Shown here in pieces: positions 6,525-17,618 of a DNA stretch of 64,000 nt (the stretch's first letter is position 1; every line of letters starts with the position of its first letter). The stretch comes from Thiocystis minor (GTDB lineage Bacteria > Pseudomonadota > Gammaproteobacteria > Chromatiales > Chromatiaceae): positions 1 to 64,000 of the forward strand of contig NZ_NHSQ01000147.1 in assembly GCF_016653465.1 (NCBI RefSeq), written 5' to 3'. The translations under genes and the position numbers were made by a program. Under the pieces are notes generated by a model. The model had not been told where the DNA came from. It worked only from the letters and a program-made list of their open reading frames with translations, and searched no databases.

Positions 6525-9500
6525 TTGGCGATTCGCGACACCCTGCTCCAGTTCAGGAGACAGCTTCCGGGCAACGGTTTGATCGACGTGGCAGTCGGCG
6601 ACGAGCCGCCGCTGCGTTCGGAACTCTTCAGCGCGGTGCAGATGGAGGAGCACGGCAAGCGGCTCGCCGACGCGCACGCCCTGACGCCCGGACATCCGCC
6701 GGACCGCCTGCTGGCGCGACTCAAAGAGAATGAAACCCTTCTGATCGGCGTCTGCCGCCTGCTCATGGCCGCCGTCACCGAGAATCGCCGGATCGCCCCA
6801 GCCGGCGAATGGCTGCTCGACAACTTCTATCTGATCGAAGAACAGATCCGCACCGCCAAGCGCCATCTCCCCAAGGGCTACAGCCGGCAATTGCCGCGTC
6901 TGAGCCGGGGGCCATCGACCGGCCTGCCACGGGTCTATGACCTGGCGCTGGAGATGATCGCGCACGGCGATGGCCGGGTGGATCCGGAGAATCTCAGCCG
7001 GTTCGTCGCCGCTTACCAGACCCTCAGCACACTCAAGCTGGGCGAGTTGTGGGCCATCCCCATCATGCTGCGGCTGACGCTGATCGAGAATCTGCGCCGG
7101 GTCGCGGCCCGTATCGCGGTGAGCCGCACCGACCAGAATCTGGCCGACGGCTGGGCCGACCAACTGACCGCGATGGCCGAAAGCGATCCGAAGAATCTGA
7201 TTCTGGTGATCGCCGACATGGCGCGCTCGAACCCACCCCTATCGAGCGCCTTCGTGGCGGAGCTGGCGCGCCGGCTGCAAGGCCAGAGTTCCGCGCTGGC
7301 CCTGCCGCTGACCTGGATCGAGCAGCAGCTCGCCGAGTCGGGTCTGACGATCGAGCAGTTGGTGCAGTTGGAAAACCAGCAGCAGGCCGCCGACCAGGTC
7401 TCCATCGGCAACAGCATCGGCAGTCTCCGCTTTCTCGGCGCGATGGACTGGCGCACGTTTGTCGAGACCATGAGTCTGGTCGAGCGGATCCTGAACGAGG
7501 ATCCGGGCGGCGTGTATGGACGGATGGCGTTCGCCACCCGCGATCGCTACCGGCACGTCGTGGAGAAGGTCGCGAAAAACAGCCGGCTGTCCGAAGCCGA
7601 GGTGGCGCGCCACGCGATCGAACTGGCGCGGGAGTGCGCGCAGGCGGCCGCGCCCGGCGACGACGCGCGCACGGCGCATGTGGGCTATTACCTGATCGAC
7701 CGGGGATTGTCCCAGCTCGAACATCGGGCGCGAGCGAGTTTGCGTTTCGTGGCATCACTGCAACGACGGGGCCGCCGGATCCCCTTCGTCCTGTATCTCG
7801 GCGCAATCATCCTCTTGACGGCGCTCTTCACCGGGGGGCTGTTGGCGCAGGCGCCGTCCGAGGGCGTGTCGGATTGGCTGCTCCTGCTCCTGGGGCTGCC
7901 CGCCATCCTGGGCACCAGTCAACTCGCGCTGGCGCTGGTGAACTGGCTGGCGACCCTGCTGGCGACCCCCGAACCACTGCCGCGCCTGGATTTTTCCGCC
8001 GGCATTCCGACCGCGTCACGCACCCTGGTGGTGACGCCGACCATGCTCACCAGCGCCGAGGGCATCGAATCGCTGGTCGAGGCGCTGGAGGTCCGCTTCC
8101 TGGCCAATCGCGACGACCGCCTGCACTTTGGCCTCTTGACCGACTTTCGCGATGCACCGTCGGAAACCCTGCCGGAAGACGCTGCCCTGGTCGCGCTGGC
8201 CGCGCAAGGGATCGCGGCGCTGAATGAACGCTATCCGCGCGCCGACGGCCACACATTCTTCCTGTTCCACCGCCCGCGCCGCTGGAACCCGCAGGAGCGG
8301 ATCTGGATGGGATACGAGCGCAAGCGCGGCAAGCTGGCGGATCTGAATGCCCTGCTGCGCGGCAACGCCGGGGATCGTTTCGCGCTTGTCGTCGGCGCGA
8401 CGGACATCCTGCTCGGCGTGCGCTACGTCATCACCCTGGATACGGATACCCAACTCCCGCGCGATGCCGCCCGCGAACTGGTCGGCGCCCTGGCGCACCC
8501 GCTCAATCGGGCCTCCTACGAGGCGCACCGGCAGCTCGTCACCGCGGGCTACGGCATCCTCCAGCCGCGCGTGGCCGTGAGCCTGCCCGGCGCGAACCGC
8601 TCGCGTTACGCACGGCTGCATGGGAACGATGCCGGCATCGACCCCTATACCCACGCCGTCTCCGATGTCTACCAGGATTGGTTTCAGGAAGGTTCCTTCA
8701 TCGGCAAGGGGATCTACGAGGTCGATGCCTTCGAGCAGGCGCTCGCCGGGCGTTTTCCCGAGAACCGCATCCTCAGCCACGATCTGCTGGAAGGCTGCCA
8801 TGCGCGCTCCGGGCTGTTGAGCGACGTGCAGTTGTACGAGGACTATCCCGCCTGCTATAGCGCGGACGTGAGTCGGCGCTACCGCTGGATTCGCGGCGAC
8901 TGGCAGATTGCCGGCTGGCTGCTGCCGCGTGTCCCCGGTTTCGATGGACAGCGGCGCAAGAATCCGCTGTCGGCGCTGTCGCGCTGGAAGCTGGCCGATA
9001 ACCTGCGACGCAGTCTGGTGCCGGCGTCCCTGACGCTGCTGTTCGTGCTGGGCTGGATGGTCACGGAGTCGCCGGGGCTCTGGACCCTGGCGGTGCTCGG
9101 AATTTCGCTGATTCCGTCGCTGCTGACCGCGCTCCTGAGCGTCCTGCAAAAGCCGGGCGATGTGCGCTGGCGTCATCACCTCACTGCGGCGCTCCGCGCG
9201 GCGGTCCGGCAACTGGAACAGGCAATGTTCACGATCGTCTGTCTGCCCTATGAGGGATTCTTCAGCCTGGACGCCATGGCCCGCACCCTCTGGCGGACGT
9301 GGGTCAGCCATCGACGCCTGCTCGAATGGACCTCGTCGGGCGATCTGGACCGCTCGGACCGGAGTCTCGGCGTCTTCCATCGGACGATGTGGATCGCCCC
9401 CGCGCTGGCCCTGTTCACGGCGTTGGTTCTAGCCCTGAGCGAACCGGCCGTGCTCCTCGTGGCGGGGCCGATCCTCCTGCTCTGGCTGGCCGCGCCCAGC

Positions 9501-12500
9501 CTCGCCTGGTGGATGAGCCGCCCGCTAACGCGCCGCGAGGCTCGTCTGACGGCCGAGCAGTTCCGCTTTCTGCGCGCCATGTCCCGCAAGACCTGGGCCT
9601 TCTTCGAGCAGTTCGTCGGCCCCGAAGACCATTGGCTGCCGCCGGATAATTATCAGGAGCATCCGGTCGCCGTGGTCGCGCATCGCACCTCGCCGACCAA
9701 CCTGGGGCTGTCGCTGCTCGCCAATCTGGCCGCCCATGACTTCGGCTATTTGACGACCGGCGGGCTGCTCGCGCGCACCGCCGGCGCGCTGGAGACGATG
9801 GCCAGCCTGGAGCGCTATCGCGGCCATTTCTTCAACTGGTACGACACCCAGACACTCAAGCCACTGGCCCCGCTCTACATCTCCTCGGTGGACAGCGGCA
9901 ATCTCGCGGGTCATCTGCTGACCCTGCAGCCGGGTCTGCTGGCGCTGATCGACGCGCCGATCCTCAACCCGCGCTGGCTGGAGGGGATCGAGGACAGTTT
10001 CGGGATTCTGCTGGATGGGCTCGCGCCGCTTCGGAAGCGCGTGCTGCCGTCCGTGCTCGCGCCATTCCAGCAGACGCTGACGGCGGTCGTCCAGTCGCGC
10101 CCAACCGGACTCGCGGCGGCCTGCGGCTGTCTTGAGTCGCTGGCGACGGCGGCCGAGGCGGCGGCGCTGGATCTGACCGGGCACCGCGAGGGTGCCGCGA
10201 ACACCTGGGCCTTGTCGCTGGCCCAACAATGCCGTGCCCTCCTGGATGATCTGCGGTTTCTGGCGCCCTGGCTCGCGAACCCGGCTCAGAATCCGTTTGA
10301 CAGGGTTCCCACGCTGCGGGAGTTGGCGCGGGTTGAGCTGGCGTTGGAAGACAACAAAGACAGCAAGGACGGCAAGGACGGCAAGGACAACAGGATCCGG
10401 GAGGCCAGCCAGCGCGCCCGCGAGCGGATCGCCGTGCTCGAATACCTGGCCCTGCAGGCCGGCGAACTGGCCCGGATGGACTACGACTTCCTGTACGACG
10501 AGTCGCGTCATCTGCTGGCCATCGGCTACAACGTCACCGATCACCGCCAGGATGCGAGCTACTACGATCTGCTGGCCTCCGAGGCCCGTCTGGGCAGTTT
10601 CGTGGCGATCGCGCAGGGTCAACTGCCGCAGGAAAGCTGGTTCGCCCTGGGACGCCTGCTGACGGTCGCCGCCGGCGAGCCGACGCTCCTGTCCTGGAGC
10701 GGCTCCATGTTCGAGTACCTGATGCCGTTGCTGGTGATGCCGACCGACGACCACACCCTGCTCGATCAGACCTATCGCACGGCGGTCGCCCGGCAGATCC
10801 AGTATGGCAAGCAGCGTGGCGTCCCCTGGGGCGTGTCCGAGTCCGGCTACCACACGGTCGACGTTCAGCTCAATTACCAGTACCGCGCCTTCGGCGTGCC
10901 CGGTCTGGGACTTAAGCGCTGGCTGGCCGAGGATCTGGTCATCGCGCCCTATGCCTCCGCGCTCGCCCTGATGGTGGCGCCCGAGGCGGCGTGCCAGAAT
11001 CTCCAGCGCCTCGCCGCCAGCGGCTTCGAAGGTCGCTACGGCTTCTACGAGGCCATCGACTACACGCCGTCGCGCCTGCCGCGCGGGCAGTCGAGCGCCG
11101 TGGTGCGCTCCTTCATGGCCCATCATCAGGGCATGAGTTTCCTGTCGCTGGCCTATCTGTTGCTGGACCGTCCGATGCAGCGGCGCTTTTTGTCGGCCCC
11201 ACTGTTCCAGGCCACCGCCCTGCTGCTCCAGGAGCGCATCCCCAAGACCCCATCGTTCTATGCGCACGCCACCGGCGAGCCGACCGACATCCGCACGACG
11301 GACAGTGATCAGGAGTCGCAGATTCGCGTCTTCACCAGCCCTCACACTGCCATCCCGGAAGTGAAACTGCTGTCGAATGGTCGCTACCATGTGATGGTCA
11401 CCAACGCCGGCGGCGGCTCCAGTCGCTGGAAGGATCTCGCCGTCACGCGCTGGCGCGAGGACACCACCTGCGATCCCTGGGGTAGCTTCTGTTATCTGCG
11501 CGATCCGGCGAGCGGCGAGTTCTGGTCGACCGCCTATCAGCCGACGCTCAAGCAGCCGGACAGCTACGAGGCGATCTTCTCGGAGGGGCGTGCCGAGTTC
11601 CGCCGCCGCGACCAAGGGATCGAGTCCTATACCGAGATCGCGGTCTCGCCGGAAGACGACATCGAACTGCGCCGGGTGCGTCTCACCAACCGCTCCCGGA
11701 CCCGCCGGGTCATCGAGATCACCAGTTACGCCGAGGTGGTGCTCGCCCCGCCCGCCGCGGATGCGCTGCATCCGGCCTTCAGCAACCTCTTCGTGCAGAC
11801 CGAACTCCTCGACCCGCAGCCGGCGATCCTCTGCACCCGCCGCCCGCGCTCGCGCGACGAGTCCTCGCCCTGGCTGTTTCATCTGATGGTGGTGCGCGGG
11901 GCCGAGTGCGGCGCGCCTGCCTATGAAACGGATCGGATGCGCTTCATCGGGCGCGACCGCACCGTCGCCAACCCCCAGGCAATGGACGGGGCGCTCTCGG
12001 GCAGCGCGGGTTCGGTGTTGGATCCGATCGTTGCCATCCGCTATACGATCACCCTCGATCCCGATCAATTCGCCACCATCGATCGGGTCACGGGCATCGG
12101 CGACAGCCGCGAGATCGCCGTAGGTCTGGTCGAGAAATACCAGGATCAGCGCCTCGCCGATCGCGTCTTCGATCTGGCCTGGACTCACAGTCAGGTGGTG
12201 CTGCGCCAGATCAATGCCAGCCAGTCCGATGTGCAACTCTACGGGCGTCTGGCCAGCTCGATCCTCTATGCCAACGCCTCGCTGCGCGCCGAGCCGAGCA
12301 TTCTCAGTCAGAATCGGCGCGGGCAATCCGGACTCTGGAGCCACGCGGTCTCGGGCGACGTACCGCTGGTGCTGGTGCAGATCGGCGACCCGGCGAACAT
12401 CGAGCTAGTCCATCAACTGGTCCAGGCCCATACCTATTGGCGCCTGAAGGGACTGACCGTGGACTTGGTGATCTGGAACGAGGATCGCGCCGGGTATCGG

Positions 12501-15221
12501 CAACTCCTCCACGACCAGATCCTGGGGCTGATCGCGGCAGGCGCCGAGGCGCATGTGATCGACCGGCCCGGCGGCATCTTCATCCGACCCGCCGATCAGA
12601 TTTCAAACGAGGACCGTATCCTGTTCCAGACGGTCGCACGGGTCATCCTCAGCGATACGCGGGGCACGCTGGTCGAGCAACTCAAGCGACGCGGTCCGCT
12701 GGAAAAGCGGGTGCCACGCCTGCGTCCGACCCGCAGCCGCTTTGCCGAATGGAGTCGGAGCATCGCGCCCCCAGTGGCCGGCGAGGCGGAGCCGGATGGC
12801 CCCGCGCCGCGCCGCTTCGACAATGGACTGGGCGGCTTCAGCCCCGATGGTCGCGAGTACGTCATCACCACCGCGCCCGGCCAGACAACGCCCGCGCCCT
12901 GGGTGAATGTTCTGGCCAATCCGCACTTCGGGACGGTCATCTCGGCGAGCGGCATGGCCTACACCTGGAGCGAGAACGCCCACGAGTTCCGACTCACGCC
13001 TTGGCATAACGACCCGGTGAGCGATGCCAGCGGCGAAGCCTTCTATCTGCGCGACGAGGACAGCGGCCACATCTGGTCGCCGACGCCGCTGCCCGCCGGC
13101 GGCCCCGCAACGTATGTCAGCCGCCACGGCTTCGGCTACAGCGTCTTCGAGCATACCGAGGATGGCATCCAGTCCGCATTGTGTGTCTATGTGGCCCTCG
13201 ACGCGCCCATCAAGTTCTCGGTGCTGACGCTGACCAACCGCTCGAATCAGCCGCGCCGGCTGTCCGCGACCGGCTATGTCGAGTGGGTGCTCGGCGATTT
13301 GCGGCCCAAGTCGGCCCTGCACGTCATCACCGAGATCGATCCGACCAGCGGCGCGATCTTCGCGCGCAATCCCTACAACACCGAGTTTGCCGACCGCCTC
13401 GCCTTCTTCGACGTGGACGATCCGGACCGGACCGTCAGCGGCGACCGCACTGAATTCATCGGTCGCAACGGAACGCTTGGCCAGCCGGCCGCGCTGGGAC
13501 GGATGCGCCTATCCGGCAAGGTTGGCGCCGCGCTGGATGCCTGTGCCGCGCTCCAGACGAGTTTCGAGCTGGCGCCGGGGCAGACGCAGGAGATCGTCTT
13601 CCGACTGGGCGTGGTCGGGCGGCGCGGCGCGGACGATGCCAGCTCACTGGTGCATCGCGGTCGCGGGGCATCCGCCGCGCGGACCGTGCTGGAGGCGGTG
13701 CGCCAGCATTGGACACGCACCCTGGGCGCCGTTCAAGTGGACACCCCGGACGCCGCGCTCAATGTCCTCGCCAACGGCTGGCTGCTCTATCAGACCCTGG
13801 CCTGTCGGCTGTGGGCGCGCAGCGGGTACTACCAGTCGGGCGGCGCTTTCGGCTTCCGCGACCAGTTGCAGGACGCCATGGCGCTCATCCATGCCGAGCC
13901 CGGATTGCTGCGCGAGCATCTGCTGCTGTGCGCGGGACGTCAGTTCCGCGAAGGCGATGTGCAGCACTGGTGGCATCCGCCCACGGGTCGGGGGGTCAGG
14001 ACGCACTGTTCCGACGATTATCTCTGGCTGCCGCTGGCGACCTGTCGCTATGTCCTCGCCACCGGCGATATCAGCGTGCTGGAGGAGACGGCCCGTTTTC
14101 TGGAAGGCCGCTTGGTCAGCGGGGAGGACGACTCCTATTACGACCTGCCCGGTCAGTCCGACGAATCGGCGAGTCTCTACCAGCATTGCGTGCGCGCCAT
14201 CCTGCACGGTCTGCGCTTCGGCGAGCATGGCCTGCCGCTGATGGGCTCCGGCGACTGGAACGACGGCATGAACCTGGTCGGGATCCAGGGCCGGGGCGAG
14301 AGCGTCTGGCTGGGCTGGTTCCTCTATGACGTCCTGACGCAGTTCAGCGAGGTCGCGCGCTTACAGGGCGACCTGCCTTTCGTCGAGCGCTGCCAGCAGG
14401 AGGCGTCACAGGTCCGCCAGAATATCGAGGCCCACGGTTGGGATGGCGGCTGGTATCGGCGCGCCTACTTCGATGACGGCACCCCGCTGGGCTCGGCGAG
14501 TCAGGTCGAGTGCCAGATCGATTCCATCGCGCAAAGCTGGTCGGTGCTCTCCGGGGCCGGCGATCCGGCGCGCGCCCGCCTGGGCATGGCGGCGCTGGAG
14601 GCGCGGCTGGTGCGTCGGGATGCCGGATTGATTCAACTGCTGGATCCGCCTTTCGACACCTCCGATTTGAATCCGGGCTATATCAAGGGCTACGTGCCCG
14701 GCGTGCGGGAGAACGGCGGGCAATACACCCATGCGGCCATCTGGGCGACGATGGCCTTCGCGCGCCAGGGCGATGCGGCGCGCGCCTGGGAACTCTTCGC
14801 CATGATCAACCCGATCAACCATGGTCGCTCGCCTGCGGACATCGCGACCTACAAGGTCGAACCCTATGTCATCGCGGCCGATGTCTATGGCGTCGCGCCG
14901 CATGTCGGGCGCGGCGGCTGGAGCTGGTACACCGGCTCGGCGAGCTGGATGTATCGGCTGATCCTGGAATCCCTGCTGGGGCTGCGGCTGGAGGTCGACA
15001 CCCTGCATGTCGCACCCTGTCTCCCCGCCGATTGGGAGGGGTTCAAGCTGCGCTACCGTTATCGGGAGACGATTTACCGGATCGTCGTGACGCAAGGCGT
15101 CGATGGCGAGGGCGGGACGCGGATCACCCTAGACGGTGTCGCGCAGGACGCGCCGAGGATTCCGCTGGTGGACGACCGCCGCGAACATCGGGTTGAGGTG
15201 TTCATGCGTCTTCCTGCCTAA
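6525..15221 (+). CDS. ndvB: Cyclic beta-1,2-glucan synthase (GT84/GH94)
   Basis: At about 2,898 residues this is a full-length NdvB/ChvB-type enzyme (Brucella Cgs is about 2,870). It polymerises UDP-glucose into periplasmic cyclic beta-1,2-glucans. Membrane helices near residues 420-480 and 825-960 frame the GT84 glycosyltransferase core, where TLDTDTQLPRD (about residue 635) and RWIRGDWQ (about residue 786) supply the metal-binding Asp and acceptor motifs. The C-terminal third carries the GH94 phosphorylase-like domains, with the Asp in GSGDWNDGMNLVG (about residue 2575), thought to set chain length. TTG at 6525 is chosen because AAGGAG at 6513-6518 sits 6 nt upstream; an in-frame TTG at 6501 lacks such a site. 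An odd Lys-Asp repeat (residues about 1276-1290) interrupts a linker. Confidence 0.93.
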   Translation: MAIRDTLLQFRRQLPGNGLIDVAVGDEPPLRSELFSAVQMEEHGKRLADAHALTPGHPPDRLLARLKENETLLIGVCRLLMAAVTENRRIAPAGEWLLDNFYLIEEQIRTAKRHLPKGYSRQLPRLSRGPSTGLPRVYDLALEMIAHGDGRVDPENLSRFVAAYQTLSTLKLGELWAIPIMLRLTLIENLRRVAARIAVSRTDQNLADGWADQLTAMAESDPKNLILVIADMARSNPPLSSAFVAELARRLQGQSSALALPLTWIEQQLAESGLTIEQLVQLENQQQAADQVSIGNSIGSLRFLGAMDWRTFVETMSLVERILNEDPGGVYGRMAFATRDRYRHVVEKVAKNSRLSEAEVARHAIELARECAQAAAPGDDARTAHVGYYLIDRGLSQLEHRARASLRFVASLQRRGRRIPFVLYLGAIILLTALFTGGLLAQAPSEGVSDWLLLLLGLPAILGTSQLALALVNWLATLLATPEPLPRLDFSAGIPTASRTLVVTPTMLTSAEGIESLVEALEVRFLANRDDRLHFGLLTDFRDAPSETLPEDAALVALAAQGIAALNERYPRADGHTFFLFHRPRRWNPQERIWMGYERKRGKLADLNALLRGNAGDRFALVVGATDILLGVRYVITLDTDTQLPRDAARELVGALAHPLNRASYEAHRQLVTAGYGILQPRVAVSLPGANRSRYARLHGNDAGIDPYTHAVSDVYQDWFQEGSFIGKGIYEVDAFEQALAGRFPENRILSHDLLEGCHARSGLLSDVQLYEDYPACYSADVSRRYRWIRGDWQIAGWLLPRVPGFDGQRRKNPLSALSRWKLADNLRRSLVPASLTLLFVLGWMVTESPGLWTLAVLGISLIPSLLTALLSVLQKPGDVRWRHHLTAALRAAVRQLEQAMFTIVCLPYEGFFSLDAMARTLWRTWVSHRRLLEWTSSGDLDRSDRSLGVFHRTMWIAPALALFTALVLALSEPAVLLVAGPILLLWLAAPSLAWWMSRPLTRREARLTAEQFRFLRAMSRKTWAFFEQFVGPEDHWLPPDNYQEHPVAVVAHRTSPTNLGLSLLANLAAHDFGYLTTGGLLARTAGALETMASLERYRGHFFNWYDTQTLKPLAPLYISSVDSGNLAGHLLTLQPGLLALIDAPILNPRWLEGIEDSFGILLDGLAPLRKRVLPSVLAPFQQTLTAVVQSRPTGLAAACGCLESLATAAEAAALDLTGHREGAANTWALSLAQQCRALLDDLRFLAPWLANPAQNPFDRVPTLRELARVELALEDNKDSKDGKDGKDNRIREASQRARERIAVLEYLALQAGELARMDYDFLYDESRHLLAIGYNVTDHRQDASYYDLLASEARLGSFVAIAQGQLPQESWFALGRLLTVAAGEPTLLSWSGSMFEYLMPLLVMPTDDHTLLDQTYRTAVARQIQYGKQRGVPWGVSESGYHTVDVQLNYQYRAFGVPGLGLKRWLAEDLVIAPYASALALMVAPEAACQNLQRLAASGFEGRYGFYEAIDYTPSRLPRGQSSAVVRSFMAHHQGMSFLSLAYLLLDRPMQRRFLSAPLFQATALLLQERIPKTPSFYAHATGEPTDIRTTDSDQESQIRVFTSPHTAIPEVKLLSNGRYHVMVTNAGGGSSRWKDLAVTRWREDTTCDPWGSFCYLRDPASGEFWSTAYQPTLKQPDSYEAIFSEGRAEFRRRDQGIESYTEIAVSPEDDIELRRVRLTNRSRTRRVIEITSYAEVVLAPPAADALHPAFSNLFVQTELLDPQPAILCTRRPRSRDESSPWLFHLMVVRGAECGAPAYETDRMRFIGRDRTVANPQAMDGALSGSAGSVLDPIVAIRYTITLDPDQFATIDRVTGIGDSREIAVGLVEKYQDQRLADRVFDLAWTHSQVVLRQINASQSDVQLYGRLASSILYANASLRAEPSILSQNRRGQSGLWSHAVSGDVPLVLVQIGDPANIELVHQLVQAHTYWRLKGLTVDLVIWNEDRAGYRQLLHDQILGLIAAGAEAHVIDRPGGIFIRPADQISNEDRILFQTVARVILSDTRGTLVEQLKRRGPLEKRVPRLRPTRSRFAEWSRSIAPPVAGEAEPDGPAPRRFDNGLGGFSPDGREYVITTAPGQTTPAPWVNVLANPHFGTVISASGMAYTWSENAHEFRLTPWHNDPVSDASGEAFYLRDEDSGHIWSPTPLPAGGPATYVSRHGFGYSVFEHTEDGIQSALCVYVALDAPIKFSVLTLTNRSNQPRRLSATGYVEWVLGDLRPKSALHVITEIDPTSGAIFARNPYNTEFADRLAFFDVDDPDRTVSGDRTEFIGRNGTLGQPAALGRMRLSGKVGAALDACAALQTSFELAPGQTQEIVFRLGVVGRRGADDASSLVHRGRGASAARTVLEAVRQHWTRTLGAVQVDTPDAALNVLANGWLLYQTLACRLWARSGYYQSGGAFGFRDQLQDAMALIHAEPGLLREHLLLCAGRQFREGDVQHWWHPPTGRGVRTHCSDDYLWLPLATCRYVLATGDISVLEETARFLEGRLVSGEDDSYYDLPGQSDESASLYQHCVRAILHGLRFGEHGLPLMGSGDWNDGMNLVGIQGRGESVWLGWFLYDVLTQFSEVARLQGDLPFVERCQQEASQVRQNIEAHGWDGGWYRRAYFDDGTPLGSASQVECQIDSIAQSWSVLSGAGDPARARLGMAALEARLVRRDAGLIQLLDPPFDTSDLNPGYIKGYVPGVRENGGQYTHAAIWATMAFARQGDAARAWELFAMINPINHGRSPADIATYKVEPYVIAADVYGVAPHVGRGGWSWYTGSASWMYRLILESLLGLRLEVDTLHVAPCLPADWEGFKLRYRYRETIYRIVVTQGVDGEGGTRITLDGVAQDAPRIPLVDDRREHRVEVFMRLPA
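10349..10394. repeat. In-frame AAGGAC-type repeat within the glucan synthase
   Basis: Six imperfect units of AA(A/G)GAC(N)GC run in tandem and add KDSKDGKDGKD to the protein. The same repeat type forms arrays at 26643-26804 and 27398-27616 and the atpD tail. Its composition is unlike the flanking coding sequence, suggesting an insertion or local expansion in a tolerant linker. Confidence 0.8.
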
Positions 15222-15350
15222 ACAGCCGGAGAGTCCATCGACTGGCGCGTGTCGCCCCAAGCCGGCATTGAGAAGGTTGCGCGCCGCGTTGAGGTCGCGG
15301 TCGTGTTCCGCACCGCAGCCAGAGCACACTTGATGTCCTGGTGCCGGTGT
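15215..15350 (-). pseudogene. Remnant of a TnpB/OrfB (IS200/IS605-type) gene
   Basis: On the minus strand a short frame reads CSGCGAEHDRDLNAARNLLNAG, the C-terminal zinc-ribbon and RuvC-III end of IS605-type OrfB/TnpB proteins. A neighbouring frame carries HTGTR just upstream, so the remnant is frameshifted as well as truncated. The rest of the gene and both element ends are missing. It lies immediately behind the glucan synthase stop. Confidence 0.75.
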
Positions 15351-15565
15351 GTCCAGGTGAATTAGGTATTCTTACGGAGTGTCTGATCGCGCTTGGAAAG
15401 CCATCATTAAAACACGGCACTCCAGCCGCTCGGGACGACGTGAGTCGAACCTTGACTCCGCGCTTCTCGATGACGATCTAGGGACTGATCCAAGTCCGTT
15501 GGGCGCGATCATTGCCGGCAGAAACTTGCGTTCGTCATCCCAAAGCGACAAGAGAGCAACACGCA

Positions 15566-17314
15566 ATGAGCATGACACCGGCACTCAATCTCGGAAGCAG
15601 CATCCATCCGGACGGCGTTGCGAACGATGCACGGATCGCCTATTTCTCGATGGAGATTGCCCTGCATCCGGCGATGCCGACTTACAGCGGCGGGTTGGGC
15701 ATTCTGGCGGGCGACATGATCCGTGCCGCCGCCGATCGCGAGCTGCCGATGGTGGCGGTCACGCTGCTGCACCGCAAAGGCTATTTTTATCAGACGATCG
15801 ACGCCAGTGGCTGGCAGACGGAAAATGCCGTCGAATGGATCGTGGAGGATTTCGTGCAGGCGCTGCCGCAGCGCACCGCCGTCACGATCGAGGGCCGGAC
15901 GGTAGCCCTGCGCGCCTGGCGTTACGATGTCCGCGGCTGCACCGGCGCGGTGGTGCCGGTCTATCTGCTCGACACCGATCTCCCCGACAACGGCGAATGG
16001 GATCGCACGCTGACGCACTGGCTCTACGGTGGCGATCCGCACTATCGGCTCTGTCAGGAGGTCGTGCTCGGCATGGGCGGGGTGACGATGCTCCGCGCAC
16101 TCGGCCACGACGGTCTCCAGCGCTTCCACATGAACGAAGGACACGCCAGTCTGCTCCCCATCGCGCTGCTCGACGAACACGCCAAACGCGCCGGTCGCAC
16201 GAGCTTCACGCACGAGGACATCGAAGAGGTCCGCCGGCATTGCGTGTTTACCACGCACACCCCGGTCCCCGCCGGTCACGATCGGTTCCCCACCGAACTC
16301 ATCAATCAGGTGCTCGGCCGCGAGGAGACGGCGGCGATGAAGGACGTGTTGCTCTGGGACGACTATCTCAACATGACCTATCTGGCGCTTAACCTGAGTT
16401 ACTACGTGAACGGTGTCGCCAAGAAACACGCCGAAGTGTTGCGCCAGATGTTTGCCCAGTACCGCATCGACGCCATCACCAACGGCGTGCATGCCGTGAC
16501 CTGGACCAGCCCGGCGTTCCAGGCGCTGTTCGATCAGCACATCCCCGGTTGGCGCGAGGAAAATTTCACCCTGCGCTATGCGTTGGGCATTCCGCCACAT
16601 GAGGTTTGGCGGGCGCACGACCAGGCCAAGCGTCAGCTCTTGGATCACGTCAACCGTGTCACGAATGTGGGCATGGATGCGCGCGACCTGACGATCGGAT
16701 TCGCGCGCCGCGACGCGACCTACAAGCGCGGCGATCTGATTTTCCTTGACCTGGAGCGGTTGAAACGGATTTCCGCCGACGTCGGTCGCTTCCAGATCAT
16801 CTATGCCGGCAAGGCCCATCCGCAAGACCAGGAAGGCAAGGAACTCATTCAGCGTATCTTTCAGGCGCGCGATGCACTCAAGTTGCAGGTCAAGATTGCC
16901 TACCTGCCCAATTACGATTGGCCGCTGGCGCAGTTGATGACGGCCGGCGTGGATGTCTGGCTCAATACCCCGGAGCCGCCGCTGGAGGCCTCCGGCACCA
17001 GCGGCATGAAGGCCGCGCTCAACGGCGTGCCCAGCCTCAGCATTCTCGACGGTTGGTGGCTCGAAGGCTGCATCGAAGGCGTAACCGGTTGGGCGATCGG
17101 CGACTTAACGAGTCCCGCCAACATGGGCGAGGATCAATCACCCCACGATGCGGCGGCGCTCTACGACAAATTGGAGCGGGTGATCGTCCCGCTGTTCTAC
17201 AGCGACCAGGAGCGGTTTATTGACGTCATGCGTCACGCGATCGCACTCAACGGTTCGTTTTTCAATACCCAGCGCATGGTGCTGCAATACGTCACGAAGG
17301 CGTATCTTCGCTGA
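15566..17314 (+). CDS. glgP: Alpha-glucan phosphorylase, short type
   Basis: The enzyme of 582 residues degrades glycogen or maltodextrin to glucose 1-phosphate with pyridoxal phosphate (GT35). The N-terminal [24 protein letters not shown] is the substrate- and phosphate-binding signature of the short alpha-glucan phosphorylase group, and [14 protein letters not shown] (about residues 478-491) holds the Lys that binds the cofactor. It is shorter than classical GlgP (about 800 residues) but typical of this bacterial and archaeal subtype. ATG at 15566 is chosen for AGAGAG at 15551-15556, although the frame is open further upstream. It follows a glucan synthase and so may recycle stored glucan. 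Confidence 0.9.
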   Translation: MSMTPALNLGSSIHPDGVANDARIAYFSMEIALHPAMPTYSGGLGILAGDMIRAAADRELPMVAVTLLHRKGYFYQTIDASGWQTENAVEWIVEDFVQALPQRTAVTIEGRTVALRAWRYDVRGCTGAVVPVYLLDTDLPDNGEWDRTLTHWLYGGDPHYRLCQEVVLGMGGVTMLRALGHDGLQRFHMNEGHASLLPIALLDEHAKRAGRTSFTHEDIEEVRRHCVFTTHTPVPAGHDRFPTELINQVLGREETAAMKDVLLWDDYLNMTYLALNLSYYVNGVAKKHAEVLRQMFAQYRIDAITNGVHAVTWTSPAFQALFDQHIPGWREENFTLRYALGIPPHEVWRAHDQAKRQLLDHVNRVTNVGMDARDLTIGFARRDATYKRGDLIFLDLERLKRISADVGRFQIIYAGKAHPQDQEGKELIQRIFQARDALKLQVKIAYLPNYDWPLAQLMTAGVDVWLNTPEPPLEASGTSGMKAALNGVPSLSILDGWWLEGCIEGVTGWAIGDLTSPANMGEDQSPHDAAALYDKLERVIVPLFYSDQERFIDVMRHAIALNGSFFNTQRMVLQYVTKAYLR

Positions 17315-17618
17315 CGATCACGGCGGCATACGCCAACGGATGACTGATCGATGAATTGAGCCATCACCCGTAAACGCTGAATGTGGGTTCCATCGCTGGG
17401 GGACGAAATACGCGCACGATTGATGGCGGTTTGTTCGGCAACACACATGGACGGAGCATTTTTTGTGTGCGCTAGCGAACAGACGGCCCCGGACACTTTG
17501 GCCATGCTCTCGGTGAAGCTTGGTTCAATGACGCTCACTTGGCGGCTGAGACCGGGCGGAGCGCCTGTCCGCGAGTCGGTCAGACGGGTTCGGAAACCGT
17601 CCTGCGGAGACACCCTCG
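17315..17618. other. Intergenic region with a stress dyad
   Basis: No gene is credible in these 304 bases. They contain the dyad at 17466-17481, about 137 bases before the next start codon. No terminator with a T-run is evident behind the phosphorylase gene. Confidence 0.5.
17466..17481 (+). promoter_or_regulatory. Stress dyad, copy 5
   Basis: TGTGCGCTAGCGAACA followed by GACGG is identical to the consensus except for one position in the right arm. It lies 137 bases upstream of the broken cfa-like gene and the secreted protein behind it. Confidence 0.75.

Noticed and set aside
9525-12344. A 939-codon open frame on the minus strand within the glucan synthase gene
   Set aside because: It is antisense to a clear GT84/GH94 gene; the composition is low in hydrophobic patterning and arises from GC-rich codon bias.
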